A DNA stretch of 64,000 bases from Hyphomonas sp. (GCA_017792365.1 CP051229.1:1178001-1242000); one strand, 5' to 3'; counted from the first letter of the stretch, positions 47,249-57,443 are shown. Program-made: numbers and translations. The notes: generated from the sequence alone by a model not told the origin.

Positions 47249-48034
47249 CTATCCCAGTTTCCAGCGCGAACCGATCGAGATCACGTTCTGCTGGTTCTCG
47301 ATATCCAGAGTCCCGGGGAACAGCTGGTTGTTCACGCTGATGTCTTCCGTCTGGCGATAGGCGTACTCGCCATAGATCTGCCAGCTGTCGCTGAGGTCCA
47401 TCGAAACGCCGGCCTTCAGCTGCCAGGCAAACTTCGTCCCGTCATCGTCCACGATCCCGACGCCCGAAGGATTATAGGTCACGTCAACCTGCGAGACGCC
47501 GATACCGCCGCCGACATACGGCTGAAACGTTCCCGACCGGTTGAAGTCGTAATAGGCGTTCAGGAAGATAGCGGTGTTCGAAATGTCGCCGCGCCCATCC
47601 GCAACCACGTCGCCGACGGTCGCGCCAAGCTGGGTCGCCGAGCCGGTCAGAACCGCCGCATCAACGCCATCCAGCTGGATCGCGCCATTGGCCAGGTTCA
47701 CGCCCGAATGCGTGTCTACATCGGCGCTCGAGTAGACGATCTCAATCCCTGAACGCAGGCCGCCGTCATAACGCAGACCAGCCTCGCCCGAGACAGAATA
47801 GCCGCTCTCGAATTCTGTGTTCCAGCCATACGGCGTGCCATCGGCGATCGGGGTGCCGTTCGGCACCGCAGGCGCGCCATTACCCGTGTTGAAAGATCCC
47901 GTCAGTCCCTCGTTCGAGCTGTCCGACTGATTGGCGACGCCGATCGAGCCGCCAACATACCATTCCTGAGCCGACGCGCCCGCGGGAAACGCGACGGCAG
48001 CCGCCAACGCGGCGATCAATAGACTTTTCCGCAT
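47249..48034 (-). CDS. Outer-membrane beta-barrel protein (OmpW/opacity-like)
   Basis: The signal peptide is MRKSLLIAALAAAVAFPAGA, followed by the barrel opening EWYVGGSIGVANQSDSS. The body alternates hydrophobic and polar residues as in an eight-stranded barrel: GYSVSGEAGLRYDGG, IFLNAYYDFNRSGTFQPYVG, WQLKAGVSMDLSDSWQIYGE. It ends in RWKLG after NVISIGS, a usual closing strand. It has 261 residues. GAAGGAG lies seven bases before the ATG. It may act as an osmo- or hydrophobic-substrate channel; this cannot be told. Confidence 0.85.
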   Translation of the reverse strand: MRKSLLIAALAAAVAFPAGASAQEWYVGGSIGVANQSDSSNEGLTGSFNTGNGAPAVPNGTPIADGTPYGWNTEFESGYSVSGEAGLRYDGGLRSGIEIVYSSADVDTHSGVNLANGAIQLDGVDAAVLTGSATQLGATVGDVVADGRGDISNTAIFLNAYYDFNRSGTFQPYVGGGIGVSQVDVTYNPSGVGIVDDDGTKFAWQLKAGVSMDLSDSWQIYGEYAYRQTEDISVNNQLFPGTLDIENQQNVISIGSRWKLG

Positions 48035-48195
48035 ACCATTTGCTCCTTCACCGACCGCCATCAGCGGCGCCTGAAATCTGATCTCGTCGATCAGCTTTCG
48101 TACGGACCTCGCGCCGCGAGAGATCAGAATTGTCGCATGAAGAAGTTGTGAGACAGCGCGCAGGAACTCGCGCCGTCTCTGTTCGTTTGATGCGG

Positions 48196-49486
48196 TTATG
48201 CCGGCGCCGGTCTTATCCCCTCTTCCGCCAGCATGGCGTTCCTTGTCTTGTCGATATCCGGTTGCATCCAGTGGATCACGAGCACCGCTGCAAACTTCGC
48301 GGTCGCGCACATCGCCAACATCGGCCAGTAGACATTGAAGAATTCCAGCACCACGCCGGTGAACTCGTTCATCAGCAGCCCCGACAGCGATCCGAACGTC
48401 GCGCCGAACCCGATCACAATCCCAACCTTACGCGCCGGCATGATGTCCGTCGCCAGTCCGAAGATGCTGGTCGAGAACATCTGGTGCGCCGCCAGCGTCA
48501 TGCCGACCAGCACAGCCCCCACCCACACATTCGGCGCCAGCGCGATGATCGGCACCGGCGCAGCCAGCAGCGCCCCGATCACCATCGGCGTCTTGCGCGC
48601 CCGGTTATAGGTCTTGCCCGAGGCCAGCAGCCGGCTCGACAGCCAGCCCGCGAAATACGACCCTGCCCCCGCCAGCAGGAACACCACCGCCACAGGCCCG
48701 GCCAGCTCGCCCTGGTCCAGCCCGTATTTCCGCACGAACAGGTCCGGCGCCCAGAACAGGAGGAACACCCAGACGAAATCAGTCAGGAACTTGCCGACCG
48801 CCACAACCCAGGTCCGCTCATCCTTCAGCGTCTCGACCAGCTTCCCGCTCGTCTCCGGCGCGGCATCCACCGCCTCGCCATCGCCGCGCGGCTTGGGCAG
48901 CGCAAACCAGAAGGCGAGCCAGACAAACCCGATGGCGCCCGTCGCAATGAACGCCGCCTTCCAGCCCCACGCGATTGCAATCGCCGGCACAATCAGCGGC
49001 GTCGCCACCGCGCCGAGGTTCGGCGCCACATTCATGATCCCCAGCGCCAGCGACCGGTCATCGCCCTTGAACCACGTCGCCACCGTCTTCACCGCAGCCG
49101 GCGTGTTCACCGCCTCGGTCACCCCCAGCGCCACGCGCACCCAGAAGAATCCCGTCACCGTCGTCACGACGGCGTGCAGCATCTGCAAAGCTCCACCCGC
49201 CAACGCCAATCGCATAGCCCGCGCGCAGCCCTACGCGGTCGACAAACCACCCAACCGCCAGGATCGACAGCACCGTCGCCAGCTGAAAGCCGGAAACAAT
49301 GTGGGCATAGTCGATGTCGCTCCAGCCGAACTCGGCCTCCAGCGTCGGCTTCAGCAGCGCAATCGCCTGCCGGTCGAGGTAATTGATGATTGCCGCTGAA
49401 AACACCAGCGCCAGCGCCGCCCAGCGAAACACGCTCCCGTTCGCGCTCGCCGCCGCCGGCGCAACCTGCGCCTCACTCTTTTCCAA
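48196..49486 (-). CDS. MFS transporter, anion:cation symporter type, frameshifted
   Basis: The protein resembles hexuronate/sugar-acid symporters of the ExuT group. The first segments include INYLDRQAIALLKPTLEAEF and GFQLATVLSILAVGWFVDRV. After a frame change near 49190 it continues with FWVRVALGVTEAVNTPAAVK, TVATWFKGDDRSLALGIMN and NLGAVATPLIVPAIAIAWGW. About 430 residues with twelve membrane segments expected. It lies upstream of the outer-membrane protein gene on the same strand, 161 bases away. Substrate not determined. Confidence 0.88.
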
Positions 49487-49706
49487 AACCGACCCTCCCG
49501 CACGCTACAGCCAGCTACACCCCGCCCGCCGGATTGATCGAGCGCAATTCGCGCTGCCCATCACCGCCCTGTTTTCACCCAGCACAAGACAGGATCACAG
49601 CACGTCGCACAACATGTTCCGGAGAGGAAAATTCGCATCCTGGCCTGCGGTTCTCGCAGCGGCCATGGCGGCGAGCGCCTGCATCACGACGCCACCCCAG
49701 ACGCAA

Positions 49707-49747
49707 AAGCCCCGCAGCGAGCTTTCGTCGCTGCGGGGCTTTCTTTT
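49707..49747. terminator. Bidirectional intrinsic terminator
   Basis: A 14-base-pair stem AAGCCCCGCAGCGA/TCGCTGCGGGGCTT with loop GCTTTCG is flanked by T runs on both strands (TTTCTTTT on plus, TTTTG on minus). It follows the carboxylesterase stop by 11 bases and so ends that gene. Confidence 0.9.
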
Positions 49748-49757
49748 AGCCCGATGC

Positions 49758-51249
49758 CTAGTTGGCCGGCGGCGCCACGTAGGAGGACTGCACATCCTCC
49801 TTGGCGGCCATCTCCGCGCTCAGGTCGAAGTACACATTGCCGCTTTCCGAATACTGCGGCCACTCAGCAAGGCCCTCAACGCTCGGATCACCCGACTTGG
49901 CGAACTGCGCCCAGATCTCCGCCGACTGCTCCGCAACGCGAAGGTCTTCCTCGTCATGGGCCGGCGTCTCCTGCGAACACCCGCCGCCACGCGCCAGGAA
50001 CAGGGTCGTGGGCGACGTCAGCCCCCGCGGCACGGCGCCGAAGACATACGTCAGCTCCAGACCGTGGAACGCCACGCAGCCCTCCTCGGCACGCCAGCCC
50101 GCAGGCAATTGTGTGAAGTTGTAGACCCACGTCGGCGCGCCAGCCGCCGAATGCAGGTTCGCCATCAGCGGCACAGACGTCTGCAACGACTGCTCACCCT
50201 CATTGGCGCCCACGATCAGTGGAACCTTGTGATGCGAACCGTTGGCGAACTGCGCGCTCACTGGCTCCGGGATGACATGCCCGTCGACCACCACGTTCGC
50301 GCGGAAATCGACGCCGTCAGCGGAGCCCGCCTCCAGCACATCTTCCCAGCTGGCCGCACGCATCTGCTCCAGCACGTCGCCGGATGCATCCACGTCCAGC
50401 GCCTCGCCCAGCCTGACGCCAGTCGCTTCGGCATCCTCGAGCATCGTGATGCGATCTTCAGAGACCAGCGCAGATCCACTCTGCACGATCGCCTTGTGGA
50501 ACAGCCCGCCAGACTCCGGCGAACCCATCTGGGAGATCACCTTCGTGCCCCGCCGACTCGCCGAAGATCGTCACATTCGACGGATCGCCGCCAAACGCCT
50601 CGATATTGTCCCGCACCCATTCAAGAGACGTGCGCAGGTCCTGCGTGCCGTAATTGCCCGAACCCGTACCGGATTCCTGCGACAGCGCCGGATGCGCCAG
50701 ATACCCGATGGGCCCAAGCCGCGAGTTCACCGTCACCAGCACCACGCCTTTGTTGGGCAGCATCGGGTGATTGTACGTCGTCGAGTTGCCCGTGCCGGTC
50801 GTCAGGCCGCCGCCATGGAAGAACACCATCACGGGCCGCCTCTCATCGGAGCTCTCAGCCGCCGTCACCACGTTCAGATAAAGGCAGTCCTCGCTGATCG
50901 GACCGCCCGCCCCCATCGAGCTTTCGCCCTGCGGACAGCGATTCGGCCACTCGGTCGCATCGAGCTCGCCATCCCAGGCCGCTGCCGGCTGCGGCGCCTT
51001 CCAGCGCAGATCGCCCACCGGCGGCGTAGCGTACGGAATGCCGCGATAGATGTAGGCGGTGACATCGTTTTCAGTGACGGTCTCGCCGCGCACGGCGCCA
51101 AGGCTGGTCTGAACGACCTCGCCGATCGCGCCGCTTCCCGCCTCCGCTGCTTCATCCACCTGAGGCGACGCCGTCTCATCGGCGCAAGCCGCCAGCAGCA
51201 GGACTGACCCGAGTACAGACGCAAGTGTGGTGTTTGATGTCTTCAACAT
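49758..51249 (-). CDS. Carboxylesterase type B lipoprotein, frameshifted
   Basis: An alpha/beta-hydrolase esterase anchored by a lipobox (LLLAACADE). Family marks are RGIPYATPPVGDLRWKAPQP, SEDCLYLNVVTA, MVFFHGGG, the nucleophile Ser in IFGESAG, and His in HGLELTYVFG. Two Gs missing from a G6 run near 50540 break the frame immediately after GESAG. Joined length is about 497 residues. GGGAGAGAG precedes the ATG. It is probably exported to the periplasmic side of a membrane and cleaves esters there. Confidence 0.9.
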
Positions 51250-51461
51250 ATCTCTCTCCCCTCGAGAGCCGGTTGATCCGGCCTTTGATTTTGATTCTGT
51301 CGAAGACCTACCCCTACGAGATCGCTCCGACCAGCCCGTGCAGCCGCCTCGCGAAAAGTTCACCGCCCGCCTGCCGTCCAGCCTCACCTTCCCGTAAGCG
51401 TGAAAGCCCGTAGCTGCGGCCCGCGCCAAATATCCTTGCACGCGGGCCGCATCACTCCCGG

Positions 51462-52697
51462 TCAGCTCGCCGCGAACTTCATCACCTTGATCGCATCGAA
51501 ATTCTGCACCCCGCCGCCAACCCGCTTGGTCGTGTAGAACAACACGTACGGCTTGGAGGAATAGGGATCGCGCAGCACCCGCGCGCCCCGGCGATCGACG
51601 ATCAGATACCCCTTCCGGAAGTCGCCGAACGCAATCGCGTATTCGTCCGATCCGATATCCGGCATGTCCTCCATCTCGGTCACGCCATACCCCATGATGC
51701 TGGCCGCCTCGCCCACACCGCCCGGACGCCACAGGTAGTTGCCATCGCCGTCCCTCAGCTTGCGCACTGCCGCCAGCGTCCGCCGGTTCATCACGAACCG
51801 CGCATTGGCCCGAAACTGCGAAGGCAGCGCATAGACGAGATCGATCAGCCTGTCCGACGGATTGCTCGCCGCAAACGCGCCGTCCGCGCCGGAAGCGACA
51901 TACCCGATATCGCCCCAGGCATGCGATGCATCCGCGACAATGCTGTAGTCGAGAAACCCGCGCGGCTTGCTGGTCGCATCGCCAACCACGAACGCCGCCG
52001 ATTCCTGCGCCGAGAACGACACCTCCACCTCATCCGCCAGCCACTCGTCGATATCGGCATAGGCGTCGTCCAGCAGCGTCTGCGTCGCCGCCGGCATGGC
52101 GTAAAGCTCCGCCGCCGGGAATTCCAGAAGGCTCAGGCTTGGCGCCGTCGTCTCGTTGCGCGCGCCCGTCTCCGCCGCCCATGCCGACACCGCCCCAAGG
52201 CTCACCGGCTTGCGGAACACCGTCGACGATGTCTGCCGCACCGTCGCGATCTGGCGCATCGGCGAAGCCTGCATCAGCCGCGCCTCGATCAGCCGGTCCA
52301 GTTCCGGCGGGGCGACATAGCCGCCCTGCGTATCCGTGCCCTGCGTCAGCGCCTTCATGTCCAGCCGCGCGAGCCCTGAGTCATCGCCCTTGCGCAGATA
52401 GGCGCCCCAGGCCGACTTGTGCTCCGGATCGCCCTTGCGCACATCCTCGCCGATCGCAGGCCGCGCCGCATCCAGCGCCAGCCGGTCCAGCGCAGTGCGC
52501 TGCGCATCCAGCGCCTTGTCGATCTTCGCAAGCTTCGCATCCAGCAGGGGATCGCTCGCCCCACGCTTCTCGATCTCGTCGAGCCGCGCATCATTCGCCG
52601 CCTTCATCGCCGCAAACGCCGCATTCATCTCGGCAGCAATCGCGCGCACGTCCTCACCCGCGCCAACGGGCGCGCTCATCTTCGTCTCGGTTTTCAT
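51462..52697 (-). CDS. GTA g5-like major capsid protein (HK97 fold)
   Basis: The 411-residue protein has the phage HK97 major-capsid layout. An N-terminal coiled-coil delta domain (AAMKAANDARLDEIEKRGAS) is followed by the mature capsid part with TDTQGGYVAPPELDRLIEAR, then QTLLDDAYADIDEWLADEVE and RFVMNRRTLAAVRKLRDGDG. GDFRKGYLIVDRRGARVLRD lies near the end. This last segment is very typical of GTA g5. The delta domain would be cleaved by the g4 protease. Inserts of 7.1 and 2.75 kb flank it on both sides. Confidence 0.95.
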   Translation of the reverse strand: MKTETKMSAPVGAGEDVRAIAAEMNAAFAAMKAANDARLDEIEKRGASDPLLDAKLAKIDKALDAQRTALDRLALDAARPAIGEDVRKGDPEHKSAWGAYLRKGDDSGLARLDMKALTQGTDTQGGYVAPPELDRLIEARLMQASPMRQIATVRQTSSTVFRKPVSLGAVSAWAAETGARNETTAPSLSLLEFPAAELYAMPAATQTLLDDAYADIDEWLADEVEVSFSAQESAAFVVGDATSKPRGFLDYSIVADASHAWGDIGYVASGADGAFAASNPSDRLIDLVYALPSQFRANARFVMNRRTLAAVRKLRDGDGNYLWRPGGVGEAASIMGYGVTEMEDMPDIGSDEYAIAFGDFRKGYLIVDRRGARVLRDPYSSKPYVLFYTTKRVGGGVQNFDAIKVMKFAAS

Positions 52698-52889
52698 GGA
52701 TTTCCCTTGTCCTGCTTCGCTCGCTCACCTCCCAACGCCGCGAAGCCGGACGTCAGGCGCACCTCTAAATTGTCTCTGATCGCGCATGCGTGCAGCGCCA
52801 CGCCCCCAAGGTCCGGCGCCCACAGCATTGCGCAAACGAAAAGGGCGCAGCCTCAGCCACGCCCTTCCGATTAGCTTATATGTCTGAAC

Positions 52890-53933
52890 CTACTCGGCCG
52901 GCGGAATCTCAAGGCCCGCAGCAATTCCCGGCCCCAGGGTCGGCACCCCGCCATCGGCCTCGATCCTGCGCGCCCCGCCCAGAATGCCTTCCATGGCGTA
53001 ATTGCCTTCATGGCAGGCGAACTCATACATCGGCAGCGAAGCGTTCATCACCATCTCGCCGCTCCACGTCTGCGTGTAGAGCGAGGGATCCTCCACCGTG
53101 AACTCATACAGCACCTGGTCATCCGACCAGCGCGAGAACCGTTCCGTAACCGTGCCCGTATCCGAAATCAGGCTCTCCTGAAGCGGATGCACATTGCGCG
53201 TCTGCACCACCAGCGCATCGCCCTCATACCAGCCGACGGAATCGCCAGCCCACTTCTTGATCTCGTCAGGCCCGTGCGTCGCCTCTTCCGCGCTCGCAAC
53301 GATCGGGATCACCCGCGCATCGTGCACCATCTCCACGACGATCATCACCGCATCCGGCGTCTGCACGATCTGCGACGTCGAATTGTACATCGCATTCTGC
53401 ATCACCGGCCCCGCCATCGTCGACGTCGTCAGGCACCGCTCGAACAACGGACGCGTCTCCGGCCCGTCAAAGTTCGTCGCCGGAACGCCATTGCCCCCGC
53501 TGCGTCCCTTGCCCTCCTGAAACGGGATCCGGCCGCTGGGCGGATCGACGATCCACGACGTCCGCAACTCGCCCTTCACCGTGGCCAGCCGCGAACCCGG
53601 ATCGATCCAGTACGCGTTGTAGCCACGGTCCGCGTTCTTGTCCTCGAGGATCGACATGTCGTTGGGGTCTTCACCCTGCCGCGCCTCTTCCTGCTGGGTG
53701 ATGATGATGAGGGGATTGCGATTGACGATCGCCCGCCCCTCTTCCTCGTTCACCACCAGCTTGTCGACGCCGCTGGGCCGCTGCAGGCTGGTGATCGACG
53801 TGCTGTTCCAGAACCCCTGCAGGTCCGGCACGCCCCAGCTGGTTTTCGGCGGATCGAATCCCGGCTCGCGCTCGCCAAACGCCGGCCCGGACCCAAGGGC
53901 CAGGACGGCGCAGGCGACAATAGACTTCCTCAT
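52890..53933 (-). CDS. Secreted protein of unknown function, paralogue A
   Basis: A signal peptide (SIVACAVLALGSGPAFG) precedes a 347-residue periplasmic protein. Repeated family phrases are SWGVPDLQGFWNSTSITSLQ, ADRGYNAYWIDPGSRLA, NFDGPETRPLFERCL, WAGDSVGWYEGDALVVQTRN and EFACHEGNYAMEGILGGARR. The last phrase and the WAGDS..WYEGDALVV motif occur in a family of secreted proteins seen in Hyphomonadaceae and Acidobacteria; no function is known to me. It lies next to a close paralogue and was probably duplicated in place. Confidence 0.8.
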   Translation of the reverse strand: MRKSIVACAVLALGSGPAFGEREPGFDPPKTSWGVPDLQGFWNSTSITSLQRPSGVDKLVVNEEEGRAIVNRNPLIIITQQEEARQGEDPNDMSILEDKNADRGYNAYWIDPGSRLATVKGELRTSWIVDPPSGRIPFQEGKGRSGGNGVPATNFDGPETRPLFERCLTTSTMAGPVMQNAMYNSTSQIVQTPDAVMIVVEMVHDARVIPIVASAEEATHGPDEIKKWAGDSVGWYEGDALVVQTRNVHPLQESLISDTGTVTERFSRWSDDQVLYEFTVEDPSLYTQTWSGEMVMNASLPMYEFACHEGNYAMEGILGGARRIEADGGVPTLGPGIAAGLEIPPAE

Positions 53934-53978
53934 GACGTTTCCCCTCAGAACCAGACCGGCCCGGCGGGCCTGCGCCGC

Positions 53979-55018
53979 CTATTCGACCGGCGGCACGTTG
54001 ATCCCGGCCGTGATGCCCGGCCCAAGGCTCGGCGTTCCGCCTTCCGACTCGATCTTCCGGGCGCCGCCCAGGATCCCCGGCATCGCGTAATTGCCCTCAT
54101 GGCAGGCGTATTCGTGCAACGGCTCATCCGTCCGCCGCAGCGCCATCTCGCCCTTCCACGTCGAGGTGTAGAGCGTCGGATCCTCAACCGTGAATTCGTA
54201 CAGGATCTCGTCCTCGCTCCACCGCGTGAACCGCTCGGTCAGCTTGCCTTCCTCAGAGATCAGCGCGCGCTGGCCCGGATGCGGCTTGCGCGTCTCCACC
54301 ACCAGCGTGTCGCCCTCATACCAGCCGCGGCTGTCGCCCGCCCACTTGGCCGGCTGCAGCGGGTTGAACTCGGCGTCGATCGGAATGATCCGCGCGTCGT
54401 GGTTCATCTCCACGTTGATCATCAGTGTGTCCGGCGTCTGCACGAACTGGAAGGTGTTGTTGTACATCCCGTTCTGCATCACGGGCCCAGCAGAGCCCGA
54501 GAAGCTCATCAGGCAGCGCTCCGCCAGCGGACGCGTTTCCGGCCCGTCGAAATTCACTGGCGAGTAGCCGTGCCATAAACCTTGGTCGCCGCGCCTTCCT
54601 TGAACGGCACGCGGCCATCGGCAGGCTCGACAATCCACGACGTCCGGTACTCGCCCTTCACCTGCGCCAGCCGGTTGCCGGGATCGATCCAGAACGCGTT
54701 GTACCCGCGGTCCGCATTGTTGTCGGCGAGAATGTCCTTCTCGAGGTTCTCTTCCCCCTGCAGCGCCTCGTCTTCGCGCGCCAGGATGATCAGGGGATTG
54801 CGGTCCACGATCGCATGCGCCTCGTCTTCGCTCACCACCAGGTCTTCAACACCGCGCGGGCGCTGCAGGCTGGTGACCGACGTGTTGACCCAGAATCCCT
54901 GAAGGTCCGGCTTGCCCCACGCTGTCTGCGGCGCTTCGAAGCCCGGCTCGGTCTCGGCGTGCGCCGCCAGTCCAATCGCCAGCGTCATCGCCACGCCTGC
55001 CAACATCGTCGTCTTCAT
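53979..55018 (-). CDS. Secreted protein of unknown function, paralogue B, frameshifted
   Basis: Same family as the downstream gene: WGKPDLQGFWVNTSVTSLQR, ADRGYNAFWIDPGNRLAQVK, NFDGPETRPLAERCL, WAGDSRGWYEGDTLVVETRK and EYACHEGNYAMPGILGGARK. One frame change near 54565 divides it at ATKVYG. Joined length is about 346 residues, matching paralogue A. The signal peptide is KTTMLAGVAMTLAIGLAAHA and GGGAGG precedes the ATG. Both genes are in tandem on the GTA strand. Confidence 0.8.
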
Positions 55019-55147
55019 CGCCGCCTCCCAAGGGTAATGTGCAAATTGCATCGCGCGCCGATGATACGCCCGGCGTCAGTTTTCGTGCGCGGAACCCTAC
55101 GCCTTCCTGCAAAATGCGCAATCATGACCCAGCGGAAGACCCTAGCG

Positions 55148-55459
55148 TCACGGCCACCCGGCGCGCCACGCCAGCGTCGCCGCCGCAAGCGCTGCGACCA
55201 GCCCCAGCGCGACCCACCGGTTCATCCTCAGTGTTTCGCCCCGCGCCGCCGCCCGGTCGCGCAGTAACAACACCACGACCACAGCAAGCGAACCGCCAAC
55301 CATGAACAGCGCAAGCTGCATGGCCAGCTGCCAGATCGGCTCGCGATCCGTCGTCGCGGAAATCCAGAGCGGCGCAATCAGCAGCGCCGGCAGCGCCACC
55401 AGTCCGAGGCCAATCGCAATCTTGGCGACCAGACCCGGCCCGCCTTGCTCGTCCTTCAT
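55148..55459 (-). CDS. Small two-helix membrane protein, unknown
   Basis: A 103-residue protein with three hydrophobic segments (IAIGLGLVALPALLIAPLWI, LAMQLALFMVGGSLAVVVVL, WVALGLVAALAAATLAW). The start Met at 55459 is preceded by GAAGGC and lies 13 bases past the g4 stop, so it may be translated with g4. I do not recognise it as a GTA gene. It may be the first gene of the insert between g4 and g5. Confidence 0.6.
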   Translation of the reverse strand: MKDEQGGPGLVAKIAIGLGLVALPALLIAPLWISATTDREPIWQLAMQLALFMVGGSLAVVVVLLLRDRAAARGETLRMNRWVALGLVAALAAATLAWRAGWP

Positions 55460-55472
55460 GCCTTCATCCAGA

Positions 55473-55906
55473 TCACGCCGCCTGCAGGCTCGGCGCGCCA
55501 AGCATCGCCAGAAACCCTGCACCCGGCAACATAGGCGACATCACCAGCGACACCTCGCGCAGCTCCAGCGCCCGCAAGTCGCGTCCGGTCCCCACACGCG
55601 GCGACCAGTCCCGCGCGATAAACCCGATCGACAGCCCGCGCATCCTCCTCACGAACCAGCTTCAACGCCGCAGCGCCGGCGCGCAACGAGGGATCGACCA
55701 AACCTCTGACATACAGCCCGCGACCATCCTCGCGCATCGTCGTCCACCGCCCGGCAGGCGCCCCGCCGCGATGCTGCAGCAGCATGGCGACCTCCCCGCC
55801 CCGCGCCAGCGTCTGCGAAACGCCCCGGCCCGCACCACATCCCCCGCCGGTCTTCAACCCCGAACAGCGAGGCATACCCCTCGATGAGTACAGGCCCTCC
55901 AACCAA
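55473..55906 (-). CDS. GTA g4-like prohead protease (HK97 family), frameshifted
   Basis: This protease cuts the capsid delta domain during head assembly. Reading across frames gives VLIEGYASLFGVEDRRGDVV, then TLARGGEVAMLLQHRGGAP, GRWTTMREDGRGLYVRGLVD, GLSIGFIARDWSPRVGTG and RDLRALELREVSLVMSPM. The catalytic His is in LLQHR and the Ser in GLSIGF. Three or four frame changes are needed (one a lost G in a run near 55845). The start is unclear; I used a TTG at 55906 ahead of VGGPVLIEG. Length of about 145 residues is short for the family but complete at both motifs. Confidence 0.8.
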
Positions 55907-55973
55907 CGCAGGTTGCGAGGGCGGGCGCCCGCGCTCAGCCGCATCGACGAAGGAAGGCAATCCACGGCACTCG

Positions 55974-56108
55974 ACCCCCTCCTGACCTCCCCCGCTCAGG
56001 GGAGGAACCCCGTGTCTCGTTCGCCAGCAAACGCCAGCATCAAGCCCGGTCCAACTCCTCCCCCTAGAGGGGGAGGTGGCCCGAAGGGCCGGAGGGGGCC
56101 CGCCGCCC
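55974..56108. repeat. Dispersed palindrome-pair repeat, copy A
   Basis: Two near-perfect 20-base palindromes (55986-56005, CCTCCCCCGCTCAGGGGAGG; 56057-56076, CCTCCCCCTAGAGGGGGAGG) are joined by a conserved 51-base spacer beginning AACCCCGTGTCTCGTTCGCC. A tail with GGCCCGAAGGGCCGGAGG follows. It sits exactly between g4 and g3.5. Other copies are at 60061, 60498 and 62025. Confidence 0.85.
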
Positions 56109-56133
56109 AAACAAACCCCAACATCATACCCCA

Positions 56134-56355
56134 TCACTGCCCCGCCACCTTTTCCTCGATCCGGTCCAGCTGCGCCGCCGCCAGTTCCAGATGCACCTCC
56201 ACCCGCGCCAGCCGCTCAGCCATCTCCGCCTGCGCCGCCACGCGAACCTCAACCTCCTTCAGCCGCTCGCTAGCCGCCCCGGCCCACATCAGCACGCCAG
56301 CAGATTCCAGGACGACCGCGACAACCACCGCAAGAGTCAGCTTGCGCTCGATCAT
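56134..56355 (-). CDS. GTA g3.5-like small membrane/coiled-coil protein
   Basis: A 73-residue protein with an N-terminal membrane helix (KLTLAVVVAVVLESAGVLMW) and a coiled coil (SERLKEVEVRVAAQAEMAER, LARVEVHLELAAAQLDRIEE). Size, build and place between portal and protease match RcGTA g3.5 (rcc01685), annotated as a GTA head-formation protein. Identity is from build and synteny, since the sequence is short. Confidence 0.65.
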   Translation of the reverse strand: MIERKLTLAVVVAVVLESAGVLMWAGAASERLKEVEVRVAAQAEMAERLARVEVHLELAAAQLDRIEEKVAGQ

Positions 56356-56447
56356 GTTTCTTTCAGACCTTTCACTGGTTTCATGTTGTGCTTTTTGCTA
56401 AGCGTTGAGTCCTTCCGGCTGGGGGCGGCCAACGGGAGTAGAGTAGA

Positions 56448-57413
56448 GTGTTTGGTATCCCCGGCCTGCTGCGGGCAGGCTCCCGGCGCGCCGAAGTCAG
56501 ATCGGTCCGCCAGGTCCTCAATGGCGCCCGCATCTTCCACAGTCCAAATCCCGCGCATTACGGCTGCGCCTTCCACTGGAACGCGCCCGAGATCGCCCAA
56601 TTCCTGATCGAACTCGAAGAGAATTCCGGCGAGCGCCCGTCGCACGTCGACGAGGAATGCTTCTACCTCGGCGTCCTCTCGCTTTCGCAGGGCGCTGAGC
56701 CCCACCACTACCGCATCCTCGACGGCCTTCAGCGGCTCACGACGATCGCCATGTTCCTCGCCTTCGCGCGCGACCGCCTGCCCTCGAAATCTGACCGCAC
56801 CCAGATCGACCGGCTGCTCTTCCACGCGCCATGGAAAGGCCCGCGCACGCCCCGCATCAATCTCGGCGGCGCCGAGCAGGACTGGTTCAACCTCTTCATC
56901 CTCGACGCCGGCGCTACGCTCGATCTCCCGGCCTTCGCCGATGGCGAAAACCAGCGCAACCTGCTTGGCTCGGCGAGGTTCATGCACCGCGTCTTCCGCG
57001 ACTACAAAACCAGCCAGATCCGCAATCTCGTGCGCTGCCTCGCGCGCCGCACCGCCTTCGTAATGTCCGAAGCCGTGTCCAACGCGGTGCCCGACCGCTT
57101 CGCGCTCCCTGCGCCGGAAACCGCGGCCCCGCGCCCCGAACAGGCCTGGGCCGCAGCCGGCGGCTTCGACCGCCTGCCGGAACCCGCCATGGCGCCAACG
57201 CCATCGCCGGAACCGGTCCCGCCAGTCCCGTCCGAACCAGTGATCGAATTCCCGCTGGCGGCGTCCGCCTCAACGCCGGCCTCGCAGCGGCCCGTCCCCC
57301 GCGCCCCGGCGCGTCGCAGCAGTGCGCTATGGACGAACGCCCGGCCCTTCGCCGTCGACACCCGCCCGCCAAGGCCAGCCAACGAAGACCGCCCGCGTCA
57401 TATCAATGAATAG
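56448..57413 (+). CDS. DUF262-domain protein with Pro-rich C-terminus
   Basis: Residues 15-110 follow the DUF262 pattern: VRQVLNGARIF, FHWNAPEIAQFLIELEE, FYLGVLSL and RILDGLQRLTTIAMFLAFA. The DG(Q)QRLTT motif of this family, here DGLQRLTT, is the nucleotide-hydrolysis motif in GmrSD-type proteins. The middle is soluble; the last 110 residues are Pro/Ala/Arg-rich and probably disordered. There is no DUF1524 (HNH nuclease) domain, so it is not a full GmrSD enzyme. The start is GTG with GGGAG upstream. It lies within the GTA cluster on the opposite strand. Confidence 0.7.
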   Translation: MFGIPGLLRAGSRRAEVRSVRQVLNGARIFHSPNPAHYGCAFHWNAPEIAQFLIELEENSGERPSHVDEECFYLGVLSLSQGAEPHHYRILDGLQRLTTIAMFLAFARDRLPSKSDRTQIDRLLFHAPWKGPRTPRINLGGAEQDWFNLFILDAGATLDLPAFADGENQRNLLGSARFMHRVFRDYKTSQIRNLVRCLARRTAFVMSEAVSNAVPDRFALPAPETAAPRPEQAWAAAGGFDRLPEPAMAPTPSPEPVPPVPSEPVIEFPLAASASTPASQRPVPRAPARRSSALWTNARPFAVDTRPPRPANEDRPRHINE

Positions 57414-57443
57414 AAGCAGAACCGCCTGAGGCGGCCCCAGGCC

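Noticed and set aside
49613-49749. Possible small plus-strand lipoprotein starting MFRRGKFASWPAVLAA with a lipobox MAASAC
   Set aside because: The frame runs into the terminator hairpin with no stop and continues into antisense sequence. A frame error could rescue it, but nothing else supports it.
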